64,000 nucleotides of DNA from Rubritalea marina DSM 17716 (GCF_000378105.1 NZ_KB899259.1:1-64000); one strand, 5' to 3'; counted from the stretch's first letter, positions 17,043 to 26,988 are shown. Notes: generated from the letters alone by a model not told the origin. A program made the numbers and translations.

Positions 17043-17771
17043 ATGAAAGACCGAGCCGATGCAATCCTCGTAGCACGCAAGATGTGCGACTCCAGAGAGC
17101 AAGCCAAGCGCCTGATCCTCGCCGGCGAAGTCATGACTGGCACCACCGTCGTCGCCAAACCATCCACCAAGCTTTCCACCGACGCCCCGCTTGAGATCAA
17201 AGAAAAACCTAAATACGTCTCACGTGGCGGCCTCAAGCTAGAAGGAGCCCTCAAGCACTTCGGCTTCGACCCAACAGGAATGGTCTGCCTCGACTGCGGC
17301 GCCTCTACGGGCGGCTTCACCGACTGCCTCCTCCAGGCTGGCGCCGTCAAGGTCCATGCCATCGACGTCGGCACCAACCAACTCGTGTGGAAGATCCGCA
17401 GCGACGACCGCGTCGTCGTCAAAGAGAAGTTCAATGCCCGTCACATGGTACCCGATGATATTGGCGAGCAAATCGACCTCTGCGTCACCGATGTCTCATT
17501 CATCTCACTCACCAAGATCCTCCCCCCACTTTTCAGCGTACTCAAACCTGATGGCCACATCATTTGCCTGGTCAAACCTCAGTTCGAACTCGAACGCGAT
17601 GAGATCGGAAAAGGCGGCATCGTTCGCGACCCAGAGCTACACCAAAAAGCCGTCGATAAAATCCGCAATTTCGTCACCGACGAACTCGGCCACCAATGGC
17701 TTGAGCACACCACCTCTCCCATCACCGGCACCGACGGCAATGTTGAATACCTCGCCAAACTAAGCTTCTAA
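17043..17771 (+). CDS. tlyA: TlyA-family rRNA 2'-O-methyltransferase / hemolysin-like protein
   Basis: 242 residues. The N-terminal S4 RNA-binding domain (residues 3-60) ends in KYVSRGGLKLEGAL, the family signature. An FtsJ/RrmJ-type SAM methyltransferase domain follows with LDCGASTGGFTDCLLQ (SAM-binding), an acidic DVSFIS motif and a LVKPQFELER catalytic-Lys segment. TlyA methylates ribose of 16S and 23S rRNA nucleotides in mycobacteria. The gene starts 39 nt after selB with no Shine-Dalgarno, but shares an ACCAAYAACTATCC leader with the IF-1-like gene. It converges with pepP, leaving a 5-nt gap. Confidence 0.93.
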   Translation: MKDRADAILVARKMCDSREQAKRLILAGEVMTGTTVVAKPSTKLSTDAPLEIKEKPKYVSRGGLKLEGALKHFGFDPTGMVCLDCGASTGGFTDCLLQAGAVKVHAIDVGTNQLVWKIRSDDRVVVKEKFNARHMVPDDIGEQIDLCVTDVSFISLTKILPPLFSVLKPDGHIICLVKPQFELERDEIGKGGIVRDPELHQKAVDKIRNFVTDELGHQWLEHTTSPITGTDGNVEYLAKLSF

Positions 17772-17776
17772 TGAGC

Positions 17777-19066
17777 CTATCGAGCCATCAACCGCTCGAT
17801 CTCCTCAATCTCTACCGGGATGGTAGCCATCAAGTCCTCCACGCCATCTGCCGTGATGCGGTAGTTATTTTCAATACGGATGCCGATATTTTCTTCGCGA
17901 ATATAAATCCCCGGTTCAATCGTGATCACATGCCCTTCGGCAAAGGCTTCATTGGATGGGGCCACATCGTGAACATCCAAGCCGAGGTGGTGAGAAACTC
18001 CATGCATAAAATACCGACGCACCAACGGCTTCGAATCATCCTGATCCGCTGCCTCTGCTGCATCGATGAGTCCTAGACCAATCAACGCCTGCTGCACCTT
18101 CTCCAACACAAGCTGAGTGTACTCCTTGGGCATCACGCCAGGCTTCACGATACTGGCAGCATAGCGCATGACCTCTAAGACAGCATTGTAGACCTCGGCT
18201 TGGCGCTCAGTATACTTCCCACTCACAGGCACGGTACGCGTCATGTCTGCATTCCAATGTGAACACTCGGCGCCGACATCCATCAACACCAGATCGCCTG
18301 CTTGAAGGCGTTCATGATTGCTTACATAGTGCAAGACGCATGCGTTCTTCCCCCCACCTACAATAGGTGAGTACGCATGTCCGCGAGACCCTGACTTTAA
18401 AAATTCATGAGTGTATTCCGCCTCGACTTCCCACTCCCCCACACCTGGAGCCATCATGCCCAACACCCTACGAAAGCCCGCCTCAGTGATGGCACAGGCT
18501 CTTCGTATTGCCTGCACTTCCTCCTCTTGTTTCACAGCACGCAGTACATGCAATAATGGCGCAAGCCTGCCGTAGCGATGCAGTGGGTACTTTGCCTGGC
18601 ATTCTCTATTGAGGCGCATGGCTCGCGTCTCCACCCCACAGGCTGCTCGAGCATGCTCATTACTATTGAGCAACACCTCATCAGCCTGCACGACTAATTG
18701 GCCAAAGAGACCGTCAAAGTTCTCGGTCCATTGCACATTCTGCACTCCCGAGCGCAGGGTCGCAGCCTCCTTGGTGAATTTCTCACCTTCCCAAATCGCC
18801 AGATGCTCGTCCGTACGCCGTACGAAAAGTATTTCTCTCTGCTTCGGATCTGGTGCACTAGGATATAGCAATAGCACCGTTTCTTCTTGATCAATGCCAC
18901 TCAGATAAATCATGTCAGAATCCTGAACAAAAGGCATCACCCCATCAGCACTCGTAGGCATCACATCATTCGAATGCAACAACGCCATCGCGCCCTCTGG
19001 CATCGCCTCCATCAAGCGTGACCGATTCCCACTAAAAAATTCTGAACTCAAGCACTCAAATCGCAT
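17777..19066 (-). CDS. pepP: Xaa-Pro aminopeptidase (M24B family)
   Basis: About 430 residues from Met at 19066 (an upstream Met at 19093 is less likely). An N-terminal creatinase-like domain leads to a pita-bread catalytic domain with the dimetal ligands: Asp in LMDVGAECSHWNADMTRTVP (two Asp), His in MHGVSHHLGLDVHD, Glu in TIEPGIYI and Glu in GIRIENNYRI. Removes N-terminal residues that precede proline, in the cytoplasm. Length and motif order match PepP of other bacteria. It converges with tlyA and is monocistronic. Confidence 0.94.
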   Translation of the reverse strand: MRFECLSSEFFSGNRSRLMEAMPEGAMALLHSNDVMPTSADGVMPFVQDSDMIYLSGIDQEETVLLLYPSAPDPKQREILFVRRTDEHLAIWEGEKFTKEAATLRSGVQNVQWTENFDGLFGQLVVQADEVLLNSNEHARAACGVETRAMRLNRECQAKYPLHRYGRLAPLLHVLRAVKQEEEVQAIRRACAITEAGFRRVLGMMAPGVGEWEVEAEYTHEFLKSGSRGHAYSPIVGGGKNACVLHYVSNHERLQAGDLVLMDVGAECSHWNADMTRTVPVSGKYTERQAEVYNAVLEVMRYAASIVKPGVMPKEYTQLVLEKVQQALIGLGLIDAAEAADQDDSKPLVRRYFMHGVSHHLGLDVHDVAPSNEAFAEGHVITIEPGIYIREENIGIRIENNYRITADGVEDLMATIPVEIEEIERLMAR

Positions 19067-19161
19067 ACCATAGAGAACTAGGCTCTCACCCAAAGGTCAA
19101 GTGACTTGCTTAGACTGTAATATTTACACATCCTTATTTTTTATGGTTTCAGATCACAATG

Positions 19162-19191
19162 TTGACAAGTGACTAATAAAACAAGCATTAT
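19162..19191 (+). promoter_or_regulatory. Possible sigma-70 promoter of the PEP-CTERM gene
   Basis: A perfect -35 TTGACA at 19162-19167, then 18 nt, then CATTAT (4 of 6 matches to TATAAT) at 19186-19191. It lies 25 nt upstream of the preferred start at 19217. The -10 is weak. Confidence 0.35.
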
Positions 19192-19216
19192 GACAATGAC
19201 ATTAGATTACAACATT

Positions 19217-19873
19217 ATGAAATATACATCCCTCGTCACACTCGCCATGGCATCAAGTGCCTATGCGTCTACAATCATCGCCCCAACAGGAGTTATACTC
19301 AACACCTCAGGGACAGTTCTAAACCCAATCATCGACACTATCAATGGTAGCGGGTTTGACAATGGAGATGAACTGCTCCTAGAAACTGGTGATGCGGTAC
19401 CCGGGTCACTTCCGGGCCACTATTATATCTACAACACAGGCTACAGACAATTCAACGACGCGACTGCTACCATTGTGTTTGACTTAGGTGGTTCATTCAA
19501 CGTGGAATCTGTAATTTTATACAACTACGCGGAAGCTGGAAGTTCACCGAATCGCGGTATCAACACTGTGGACATTGAGTTTTCTACAGACGGAGGATTA
19601 AATTACACCTCAACACAAGCGACCACATTTTCTCAGGGAGTCATCAGCGGCACCGATGTTCTAGGTGAGAATGTTAGTCTAGCAAGCACAGTCAACGATG
19701 TGACCCATGTACGCTTCAGTGATATGGTCAACTTTGGAGGCACCAACTCCAACATCACAGGTTTCCAAGAAATCCGCTTTGTAGGTACGGCTGCGGTTCC
19801 CGAGCCTAGCTCAACGGCCTTACTTGGTCTTGCTGGACTCGGCCTCCTTGCGCTCCGCAAGCGTCACTCCTAA
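19217..19873 (+). CDS. Secreted PEP-CTERM protein with discoidin-like body
   Basis: About 218 residues from Met at 19217, chosen because MKYTSLVTLAMASSAYA is a clean signal peptide; an upstream ATG at 19169 would add 16 polar residues before it. The body has a TIVFDLGGSFNVESVILYN segment and a VDIEFSTDGGLNYT segment that recall F5/8 type C (discoidin) beta-sandwich folds, which often bind carbohydrates. The C-terminus is VPEPSS, a hydrophobic stretch and RKRHS, the exosortase signal. Extracellular, function unknown. It is followed by a clear terminator. Confidence 0.88.
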   Translation: MKYTSLVTLAMASSAYASTIIAPTGVILNTSGTVLNPIIDTINGSGFDNGDELLLETGDAVPGSLPGHYYIYNTGYRQFNDATATIVFDLGGSFNVESVILYNYAEAGSSPNRGINTVDIEFSTDGGLNYTSTQATTFSQGVISGTDVLGENVSLASTVNDVTHVRFSDMVNFGGTNSNITGFQEIRFVGTAAVPEPSSTALLGLAGLGLLALRKRHS

Positions 19874-19900
19874 GACAAATAAGCAAACACCCATTATTTC

Positions 19901-19927
19901 AAAGCTCCTCGATTGAGGAGCTTTTTT
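19901..19927 (+). terminator. Intrinsic terminator of PEP-CTERM gene
   Basis: A perfect 10-bp stem AAAGCTCCTC/GAGGAGCTTT with GATT loop, running into a T-run (TTTTTT), 28 nt after the stop. Confidence 0.93.
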
Positions 19928-20133
19928 ATTGCCCACGATCAGCAGCACCATTGAATCGACCACAAGGTGCTCCACACACACACTCATGCGTCCCATCATG
20001 AATCAATCTGGAAACAAAAAAGCGTCGCACATCTATCATGGCCCGAGACAACAATGCGTCAAAGCAAGTAAGTCAAGCATCGTATGCAGTGTCTGCAACC
20101 ACACACAACACACCTAGTGCCATGATCGTAGAC
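19928..20133. other. Intergenic, no feature seen
   Basis: About 200 nt between two terminators. No tRNA or convincing reading frame; short CACACA-rich stretches only. A 62-codon plus-strand frame at 19929 lacks any recognisable character. Confidence 0.4.
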
Positions 20134-20175
20134 TCAAAAAGAAACACCCTAGGCTCTCTCTAGAACCTAGGGTGT
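20134..20175 (-). terminator. Terminator of the HzsA-like gene
   Basis: A 10-bp perfect stem ACACCCTAGG/CCTAGGGTGT with a 12-nt loop, followed on the minus strand by TTTCTTTTTGAG, 43 nt after the stop. Confidence 0.8.
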
Positions 20176-20217
20176 GTGAGTCATTGGCAATGCCAAGTTG
20201 ATCTAATCAATCTACCG

Positions 20218-23100
20218 TTACGGTTTAGACATGTGGCGATGATTCCCCTGCCCTCCAGGGAGTTCCTCTTCTAGCACACCATACGCCTGCTCTACGGTGA
20301 GCTCCACCCCTGGGTGAGACAGCTCAAGGTAAAAACGACCAGTGTTGTATGGTTCCTCAAAACGGTGTTGAAGCACCTCACCTGGCTGGACTTGAAGCCC
20401 GAGCACAAGCTCTTTGGTATGCTTGCGGCGAAGCTCCACGCCCACGGGGTGCTTTGCATCAGTGCTGAGATTCAGAGTATCAATCAATGCCACGGGAAAC
20501 TGATCCAACATGATTTGCTTATTCTCGTTTGGCTGTAACACCACCTTATCGAAGACTGGACGGTAGAACGCGCGAGTGAATGCCTCCGTGTTTTCGTTCT
20601 CGACTGGGTGCTTTCCATTGTCAGCCATCAAATCTTTGATATTTTGCTGCTCTTCTTCGTATTGATCCTTACGCTTCTTCTCGTAGTAGTTGTAATACTG
20701 CGTCTCATGCGGAAGCCAATCGCTCTCCTCGTGGTAATCACCAGAGAATGGCACGAGAAGGTCAATCCATGCGTAGATCTTGTGAAGATCCTCTTCACTG
20801 AGCTCGACTCCTTGGTGACCATCTTCCAGCATCTTGACCAATGGGCTTGTGGCTGCGCCGGCGAAGTATGGCTTAATCTCATCTGGTTGTGACATCTGGC
20901 TGATCCAGGAAACGATTCCAGCCTCAGGGTGGTTGGTTTTGAAACTCTTGTGCTTATCAAGCTTTGCGCCAGTGAGGTTGATGTAGGACTTCGACCACTT
21001 ACGCTTGTTCATGTTACTCTCCTGCACCGGAATGCCACGGAGATCCATACGATCCTTCTGTGATCCATCATGACACTGCACACAGCTGCGATCTAGGATC
21101 GGCTGCACCTCCTTGACGAAACTAAATCCTCGGGTCTTTCCATAAAACGGCTGAAGTTGCTGAGGCGATTGCTGCCACGCCATCGTGCCATCATTCTCAA
21201 ATTCATGGAAATTCGCATTCGTTGGTTCGTGACAGCCCACACAGGACTTTCGCTCCCCAGGGCGCAATGTATCCCAAGTTCGCGTTGTCTGAATCACCTG
21301 CCCCTTATCATTGAGGATCTGATGATACTGAGAGACCATCGCTGGCACATCAAACATCACCGAACCATCTTCATGAATATCGACGTCGCCTAAGATTTTT
21401 TTCACATCCCAAGTCGCGTTACCAATACTGATTGGCGTCGTGTTCAATGAGCCACCTCCAGGGCCACCATTGAATTTACCACCAACACCTGCCGCACGAT
21501 AATCAATTTCTACCACGCGTAGCTTCTTGGCTTCACCGCGCTTGATTCCCTTCAACCCGAGGCCTTCATAAACATCGTGCACGTAGTATGTGCCATTTTC
21601 TTTGGTATAATCTACGGTGTCTGCGATCGTCTCTACTTGAGCTTTCTTGGTAAGTGAAACCATACGACCAACTCCCATGTCTTGCGCACGGAATAGCAGC
21701 TCGCGTTCACCATCCATATTCATCCAGTATAATCCATAGTGGTGACTCCCCTTCAAGCCATGGCGATGGGTGGTGTACCAATTGGCTCGGAATCCATAGT
21801 CTGGCTGATAACTGATCAAACACTCCTCTTCGCTGAGCGGGAATGGATAGCGGAATTGATCACCATCTTGGCCCCACATATCTTTCACCACCGGTGACTT
21901 TGTACCTTCACCCGCTACATAACCATGGTCTCGGCGAGGTGCTACGAGCTCGAGGCCGTGCCCTTCGTTGCGACCTTTGCTGACATCCACGATCGTAAGC
22001 TTACCATTCTGGGTGGTATGGTGTCCTGAAGCAATCGACATCACCTTATCTGACCCTGGGATGGGGCGAGTGTGGAGTAGAGATGTTGGGAACCATGAAT
22101 TGGCGCCATAGTAAGCGCGTTGCCCCTGCCCATCAGGGTCCATTGTGAAGACCGGGTGCGGGTATACCTGACCGCGGTCACTGTAGTCCCAGCGCGTGTA
22201 CGCCACTCGGCCATTGCTCAGAACGATCGGGTAAATCGTATGCACCTGATCGATCGCCAAACGACGCACGTAGCGTCCTTTACCATCCATACGGTATAGA
22301 TTGCTCACATCCGTGTGGAAACATGGCACACTGTGCTCTGCACGAGTCGAAACGAACATAATCTCACCATCTGGCAAGTAGACTGGTTCGTAGTCCGCAC
22401 GACCGAGACCAAATGTCAGCTGCTGTGCCGAAGTGGTCTTGAGGTCATACTCGTAGACATGGTAATCATCGAGGCGGTCAGACTTCTTCCATGAAAAAAG
22501 CAATTTTTGTTTATCAAAAGAAACATCCACATCGCGCATCATGCCATGTGGGTCATTGATCAATGTTTCGGCTTCCACGTAGGTCGAGTCAGGTTTGAAG
22601 TCTACTTGCGTGAGGCGTGAGCCAGGTGAGAAGAATCGTTCTGTCCGTGCATCTGAGAGCCCCTCAGTGTAACCAAAAAAGCTATTCCGAATCGTATCGC
22701 TCTCGGTGAAAACAAATGGCGCCCACTGCTTGACCGCTTTTCCGAGTCGCTTGGCTCGGCGAGCTTCGCACAGCTTCACATAATCCTCCAGGCTGCCGAT
22801 ACTGGTTTGACCATGCGACTTGAACATCGCTCTGAGTATTTGACCTCGGTTCTCTGGGATAACCAGAAGCCAAGAATTCTTACCACCGTCTTGAAGCACC
22901 CAATCAGTAAGAATTGGAAAATCTAGGCTAAGCTGAAAGAAGGCTTTCTGATACGACACCGCACGCTCCACCGCTTCCATCTTGTTGTATTCCTCAGGAA
23001 TAGCGTCGAGAGCTTTTTGAAAACCACTCCAATCTGGCGAGGCCACGGCCGACGAACAAAGAGCCAGCGAAGTGATGAAAATTTTATGTAGGTGATGCAT
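20218..23100 (-). CDS. Secreted HzsA-like dihaem beta-propeller protein
   Basis: 960 residues with signal peptide (MHHLHKIFITSLALCSSAVA). A WD/TolB-like propeller region (about 190-480) contains repeats such as EPVYLPDGEIMFVSTRAEHSV and RRLAIDQVHTIYPIVLSNGRVAYTRWD. Two c-type haem motifs follow: C620xxCH624 and C673xxCH677, the second in VQPILDRSCVQCHDG. The order (propeller, then two CxxCH) matches the broad 'hydrazine synthase alpha subunit-like' family, common in Planctomycetes and Verrucomicrobia outside anammox. I do not claim hydrazine synthesis: the family is wide, and no HzsB/C partners are present. A periplasmic electron-transfer or oxidative enzyme is likely. Monocistronic with its own terminator. 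Confidence 0.8.
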   Translation of the reverse strand: MHHLHKIFITSLALCSSAVASPDWSGFQKALDAIPEEYNKMEAVERAVSYQKAFFQLSLDFPILTDWVLQDGGKNSWLLVIPENRGQILRAMFKSHGQTSIGSLEDYVKLCEARRAKRLGKAVKQWAPFVFTESDTIRNSFFGYTEGLSDARTERFFSPGSRLTQVDFKPDSTYVEAETLINDPHGMMRDVDVSFDKQKLLFSWKKSDRLDDYHVYEYDLKTTSAQQLTFGLGRADYEPVYLPDGEIMFVSTRAEHSVPCFHTDVSNLYRMDGKGRYVRRLAIDQVHTIYPIVLSNGRVAYTRWDYSDRGQVYPHPVFTMDPDGQGQRAYYGANSWFPTSLLHTRPIPGSDKVMSIASGHHTTQNGKLTIVDVSKGRNEGHGLELVAPRRDHGYVAGEGTKSPVVKDMWGQDGDQFRYPFPLSEEECLISYQPDYGFRANWYTTHRHGLKGSHHYGLYWMNMDGERELLFRAQDMGVGRMVSLTKKAQVETIADTVDYTKENGTYYVHDVYEGLGLKGIKRGEAKKLRVVEIDYRAAGVGGKFNGGPGGGSLNTTPISIGNATWDVKKILGDVDIHEDGSVMFDVPAMVSQYHQILNDKGQVIQTTRTWDTLRPGERKSCVGCHEPTNANFHEFENDGTMAWQQSPQQLQPFYGKTRGFSFVKEVQPILDRSCVQCHDGSQKDRMDLRGIPVQESNMNKRKWSKSYINLTGAKLDKHKSFKTNHPEAGIVSWISQMSQPDEIKPYFAGAATSPLVKMLEDGHQGVELSEEDLHKIYAWIDLLVPFSGDYHEESDWLPHETQYYNYYEKKRKDQYEEEQQNIKDLMADNGKHPVENENTEAFTRAFYRPVFDKVVLQPNENKQIMLDQFPVALIDTLNLSTDAKHPVGVELRRKHTKELVLGLQVQPGEVLQHRFEEPYNTGRFYLELSHPGVELTVEQAYGVLEEELPGGQGNHRHMSKP

Positions 23101-23190
23101 ATCCTCTATACTATACCTCTATCACCCCACTTTCATAAATCATCAAATCATAGGAGTGAAAAAATCACCCTCTGTTCATCTAGATAATAC

Positions 23191-23222
23191 AAAAAAAGCA
23201 CAGCTCCTATGAGCTGTGCTTT
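23191..23222 (-). terminator. Terminator of ilvD
   Basis: Perfect 12-bp stem AAAGCACAGCTC/GAGCTGTGCTTT with CTAT loop, followed on the minus strand by a run of T, about 50 nt after the ilvD stop. Confidence 0.92.
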
Positions 23223-23273
23223 GATCTGTTAAAAATGTGGTTCTAGACCGCGCTAGAACCTTAGACTATCTGC

Positions 23274-24983
23274 CTAGAGTCCAGCGTCTGTCACCGCCCC
23301 CTTAGAAGCAGATTCAGTGAGCTTCGCAAACTTCGCGAGAATCCCGCGACGGTAGCGTGGTTCCGGCTGCACCCAAGCCGCCTTACGCTCGGCCAGTTCC
23401 TCTTCACTGAGGTCTACATTAATCTCATTATTTTCGGCGTCGATGGTGATGGTATCGCCATCCTTAAGGAGACCAATCGTACCACCCACGTGTGCTTCCG
23501 GCGTGATGTGACCCACCACGAATCCGTGGGAGCCACCAGAGAAGCGACCGTCAGTGATGAGTGCCACGCTATCACCAAGACCACGTCCCATGACCGCAGC
23601 GGTAGGCCCAAGCATTTCGCGCATTCCCGGACCTCCTTTAGGTCCCTCACGGCGCACCACGATCACATCACCTGGCTTGATCTCACCAGCGAGAATTGCC
23701 TTCATTGATTCTTCTTCAGAGTCAAAACAACGAGCCGAACCAGTGAAGCTCAAGCCCTCGTTCCCAGAGATCTTCGCTACCGAACCTTCAGACGCGAGGT
23801 TCCCGTATAGAATGCGGAGGTGTGAGTCCTTCTTCTTAGGTTGATCAAGCGGAAGGATGATCTTTTGATCTTCCGGATAGTAGAGCTTAGAGTTCTTCAG
23901 GTTCTCCGCCATCGTCTTGCCAGTCACCGTCATCACATCACCGTGTAAAAGGCCGGCTTCGAGTAGGGTGCGCATGAGTGGCACCGTGCCGCCAATACGT
24001 ACGAGATCGGCCATCACATACTTACCTGATGGCTTGAGATCAGCCACCACAGGCACACGCTTGCCGATTTCAGTAAAGTCATCAATCGAGAGCTCCACGT
24101 TCGCAGCGTGAGCCATCGCTAGAAGGTGGAGTACCGCGTTGGTAGAACCACCGAGAGCAATCACCACAGTGATTGCATTTTCAAATGCTTTGCGCGTCAT
24201 GATGTCACTTGGGCGAATCCCCTTATCAATCATATTGACCACCGCTGCACCTGCATCGAAGCAGTCGATCAGCTTGTCGTCACCCACCGCTGCCTGAGCG
24301 GAGCTATTTGGCAGGGACATCCCAAGCGCCTCGATAGCACTCGCCATCGTATTTGCCGTATACATACCACCGCAAGAACCCGCACCCGGGATCGCACAGC
24401 TCTCCACAGTTTGAAGCTCTTCATCATTAAACTCGCCACTCGCATGCTTGCCTACAGCTTCGAAAACAGAAACCACATCGAGGTCCTTTTTCTCCCCCTT
24501 TACCGAAGCGCAGCCCGGTAGAATCGTACCGCCATAAATGAACACAGCCGGACGATCGAGGCGTGCAATCGCCATCATACAGCCTGGCATGTTCTTGTCA
24601 CAGCCACCAACAGCTACCAAGCCATCCATGCCCTCCGCACCGACTGCAGTCTCAATAGAGTCAGCAATCACCTCACGTGACACAAGGGAGTACTTCATTC
24701 CCTCCGTACCCATTGAGATACCATCTGACACAGTGATGGAGCCAAAGGTGAGCGATTTGCCGCCCGCCGCATTGGCACCTTCTGCTGCTTTTTCGGAAAG
24801 CTTATCGAGGTGGATGTTGCATGGAGTCACTTCACTCCAGAGGGAAGCGATTGCCACCTGTGGCTTCTTAAAATCTGCTTCTTCAAAACCTACTGCGTAA
24901 AGCATTGCACGACTAGCGGCGCGATCATCACCATCCACTACTATCGAAGAGTATGGACGGCGGTTATTTTCATATGGATTCAT
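23274..24983 (-). CDS. ilvD: Dihydroxy-acid dehydratase
   Basis: 569 residues, full length for IlvD. Iron-sulfur and substrate motifs: [43 protein letters not shown], and the C-terminal [14 protein letters not shown]. Dehydrates 2,3-dihydroxyisovalerate and 2,3-dihydroxy-3-methylvalerate to the 2-keto acids of valine, isoleucine and leucine synthesis. It carries a labile Fe-S cluster and Mg2+. The gene stands alone and is divergent from serA, with about 310 nt between; no branched-chain leader peptide or T-box is visible. Confidence 0.96.
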   Translation of the reverse strand: MNPYENNRRPYSSIVVDGDDRAASRAMLYAVGFEEADFKKPQVAIASLWSEVTPCNIHLDKLSEKAAEGANAAGGKSLTFGSITVSDGISMGTEGMKYSLVSREVIADSIETAVGAEGMDGLVAVGGCDKNMPGCMMAIARLDRPAVFIYGGTILPGCASVKGEKKDLDVVSVFEAVGKHASGEFNDEELQTVESCAIPGAGSCGGMYTANTMASAIEALGMSLPNSSAQAAVGDDKLIDCFDAGAAVVNMIDKGIRPSDIMTRKAFENAITVVIALGGSTNAVLHLLAMAHAANVELSIDDFTEIGKRVPVVADLKPSGKYVMADLVRIGGTVPLMRTLLEAGLLHGDVMTVTGKTMAENLKNSKLYYPEDQKIILPLDQPKKKDSHLRILYGNLASEGSVAKISGNEGLSFTGSARCFDSEEESMKAILAGEIKPGDVIVVRREGPKGGPGMREMLGPTAAVMGRGLGDSVALITDGRFSGGSHGFVVGHITPEAHVGGTIGLLKDGDTITIDAENNEINVDLSEEELAERKAAWVQPEPRYRRGILAKFAKLTESASKGAVTDAGL

Positions 24984-25294
24984 AACTTATCTGTGAATTC
25001 GATTGCGCCAGAGTCTTTCATAGTTCCTCGCTGGGTCAAGTCTCGGGTTCAAGCAGCCCATCAAGTCCACCAAACCAAACGGCACCAACATGGAAGTCGC
25101 GCCACCACCCAACCAGACAAGATGCAAGCCCAGCAAATAGACCATTCATTTAACGCATCCTAAATAATCGCAGAGCCTTTGAATGTTAGTATTTCATAGC
25201 CATTTTACAAAAAATCACTCTTCAATAAAAATAATACATAGAAAATGTAGCACTAGCTTTGACAATTTTCCACGAAAAGACTAGTGGTGAGCGC
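24984..25294. other. Divergent ilvD-serA intergenic region
   Basis: About 310 nt between divergent biosynthetic genes. It should hold both promoters. The part near serA is AT-rich (for example TTCAATAAAAATAATACATAG at 25220-25240). No clear attenuator, riboswitch or ORF is visible. A TTGACA hexamer at 25259-25264 lacks a suitable -10. Confidence 0.45.
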
Positions 25295-26893
25295 ATGTCA
25301 ACCAAGCGCATTCTCGTATCTGATCCGATCTCTGAGATTGGTGTGGAGGCACTCAGCCAGCACCCAGCTCTCGAAGTCGATGTAAACACTGGCCTCACGC
25401 CTGAAGAACTCATCGCTATCATCGGCGACTACGACGGACTCATCATTCGCTCCCAGACCAAAGTCACACGCGAAGTACTCGAAGCAGCCACCAAGCTCAA
25501 AGTCATCGGCCGCGCTGGTGTGGGTGTCGACAACGTGGACCGCGAAGCCGCGACTGACCACGGCGTGATCGTCATGAACACCCCGACAGGCAACACCATT
25601 TCCACTGCGGAACTCGCCTTCACTCTCATGCTCTCCGCTGCTCGCAACATCGCCCCAGGCCACGCTGGTGTCCTCGCTGGCGATTTCCCTGCAGCTCGCA
25701 AGGCATTCAAAGGTATCGAAATCTACCAAAAGCGCCTCGCCGTCATCGGCATGGGCCGCATCGGCACAGAATTCGTCAAGCGCGCTCAAGCATTCGGCAT
25801 GACCGTTGCAGCCTTTGACCCATTCCTCACTGCAGCTCGCGCTGAACAACTCAAGGTCGAACTCGCTGACTCTCCAGAAGCAGCGCTCACCGGAGCCGAC
25901 TTCGTGACGCTCCACGTCCCAATGACTCCGGACACCAAGCACATCATCAATGCTGAGCGCCTCGCTCTCATGAACAAAGGTGCGATCGTGGTGAACTGCG
26001 CACGCGGCGGCCTCATTGACGAGCCAGCACTCCTCGCTGCGATCGAGTCTGGCCATATCGCTGGTTGCGGACTCGACGTATTCGAAGACGAACCACCATC
26101 TGCAGACCACATTCTTTTCAAGCTTCCTAAGCACACGGCCTTCACCCCGCACCTCGGAGCTTCAACCAACGAAGCACAAGAAAACGTAGGCATCCAAGTG
26201 GCTGAGCAACTTCGCGACTTCCTCACCTCTGGGGAAATCCGCAATGCGATCAACATGCCATCACTCGATGCCGCAGCACTTGAAGACATCGGCGATTACC
26301 TTGGACTTGCCAAATCACTTGGTAAATTCGTGGCAAAGCTCGGACCTAGCAATCCAGACTCCATCCGCGTTTCCTACCACGGCGCCGTAGCAGACAAAGA
26401 CACACCGCTCGTGTCACGTACCGTACTTCACGGATTCCTCGCTGCAGCACGCGAAGACGTCAACATCGTCAACTGCCCAGCCATTGCCAAGGAGCTCGGC
26501 CTCGAACTCGTAGAATCCACCATCAATGCAAGCACTGAATACGCTGAGCTCATCGTGGTAGAACTCAAGAAGGGCGACGAAAAGTTCCGTCTCGCAGGCA
26601 CCATCATCGGCAAGTCGCCACGCATCGTCGAAATCGACAAACTCTACGTCGACACCAACATCGCAGGAAACTTCCTCATCGTGAAGAACGACGACCGCCC
26701 AGGCATCGTTGGCCTCGTTGGCTCCAAGCTCGCTGAAGAAGAACTCAACATTGCCAACCTCTCGCTTGCTCGCAACAAGTCTGAAGGCAATGCCCTCAGT
26801 GTTATCGAGCTCGACTCCCCAGCCTCTGAGTCCGTCATCAGCTCACTCAGCAACGCTGCCGGAGTCCTCTCAGTCAAAGCGATCGAAATCTAA
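25295..26893 (+). CDS. serA: D-3-phosphoglycerate dehydrogenase, long form
   Basis: 532 residues from ATG 25295, chosen because GGTGAG lies at the right distance and the downstream sequence begins at the first strand (RILVSDPIS). Catalytic NAD domain with VIGRAGVGVDNVD, the Rossmann motif VIGMGRIGTEF, VNCARGGLIDE with the catalytic Arg, and the FTPHLGAST His. An allosteric-substrate-binding (ASB) domain (about 315-455) and a C-terminal ACT domain (KNDDRPGIVGLVGSKLAE) follow. This is the M. tuberculosis-type long SerA, whose ACT domain binds serine. First step of serine synthesis, cytoplasmic. Confidence 0.96.
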   Translation: MSTKRILVSDPISEIGVEALSQHPALEVDVNTGLTPEELIAIIGDYDGLIIRSQTKVTREVLEAATKLKVIGRAGVGVDNVDREAATDHGVIVMNTPTGNTISTAELAFTLMLSAARNIAPGHAGVLAGDFPAARKAFKGIEIYQKRLAVIGMGRIGTEFVKRAQAFGMTVAAFDPFLTAARAEQLKVELADSPEAALTGADFVTLHVPMTPDTKHIINAERLALMNKGAIVVNCARGGLIDEPALLAAIESGHIAGCGLDVFEDEPPSADHILFKLPKHTAFTPHLGASTNEAQENVGIQVAEQLRDFLTSGEIRNAINMPSLDAAALEDIGDYLGLAKSLGKFVAKLGPSNPDSIRVSYHGAVADKDTPLVSRTVLHGFLAAAREDVNIVNCPAIAKELGLELVESTINASTEYAELIVVELKKGDEKFRLAGTIIGKSPRIVEIDKLYVDTNIAGNFLIVKNDDRPGIVGLVGSKLAEEELNIANLSLARNKSEGNALSVIELDSPASESVISSLSNAAGVLSVKAIEI

Positions 26894-26988
26894 GTCACAG
26901 AACAAAAAAATGCTTGCACCGCGAGCGGATGCTTACTAGTTTCCGCCCGCAGCAGTCGAAGCACAGCTAGACTAGCAAGCATCAAAAA

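Noticed and set aside
20218-23100. True hydrazine synthase alpha subunit
   Set aside because: No HzsB/HzsC genes or anammox context; only the domain layout is shared.
25259-25264. TTGACA as a -35 element of serA
   Set aside because: No plausible -10 at 16-18 nt, and it lies too near the start.
25298-26152. 284-codon minus-strand frame inside serA
   Set aside because: Antisense shadow of a well-conserved serA.
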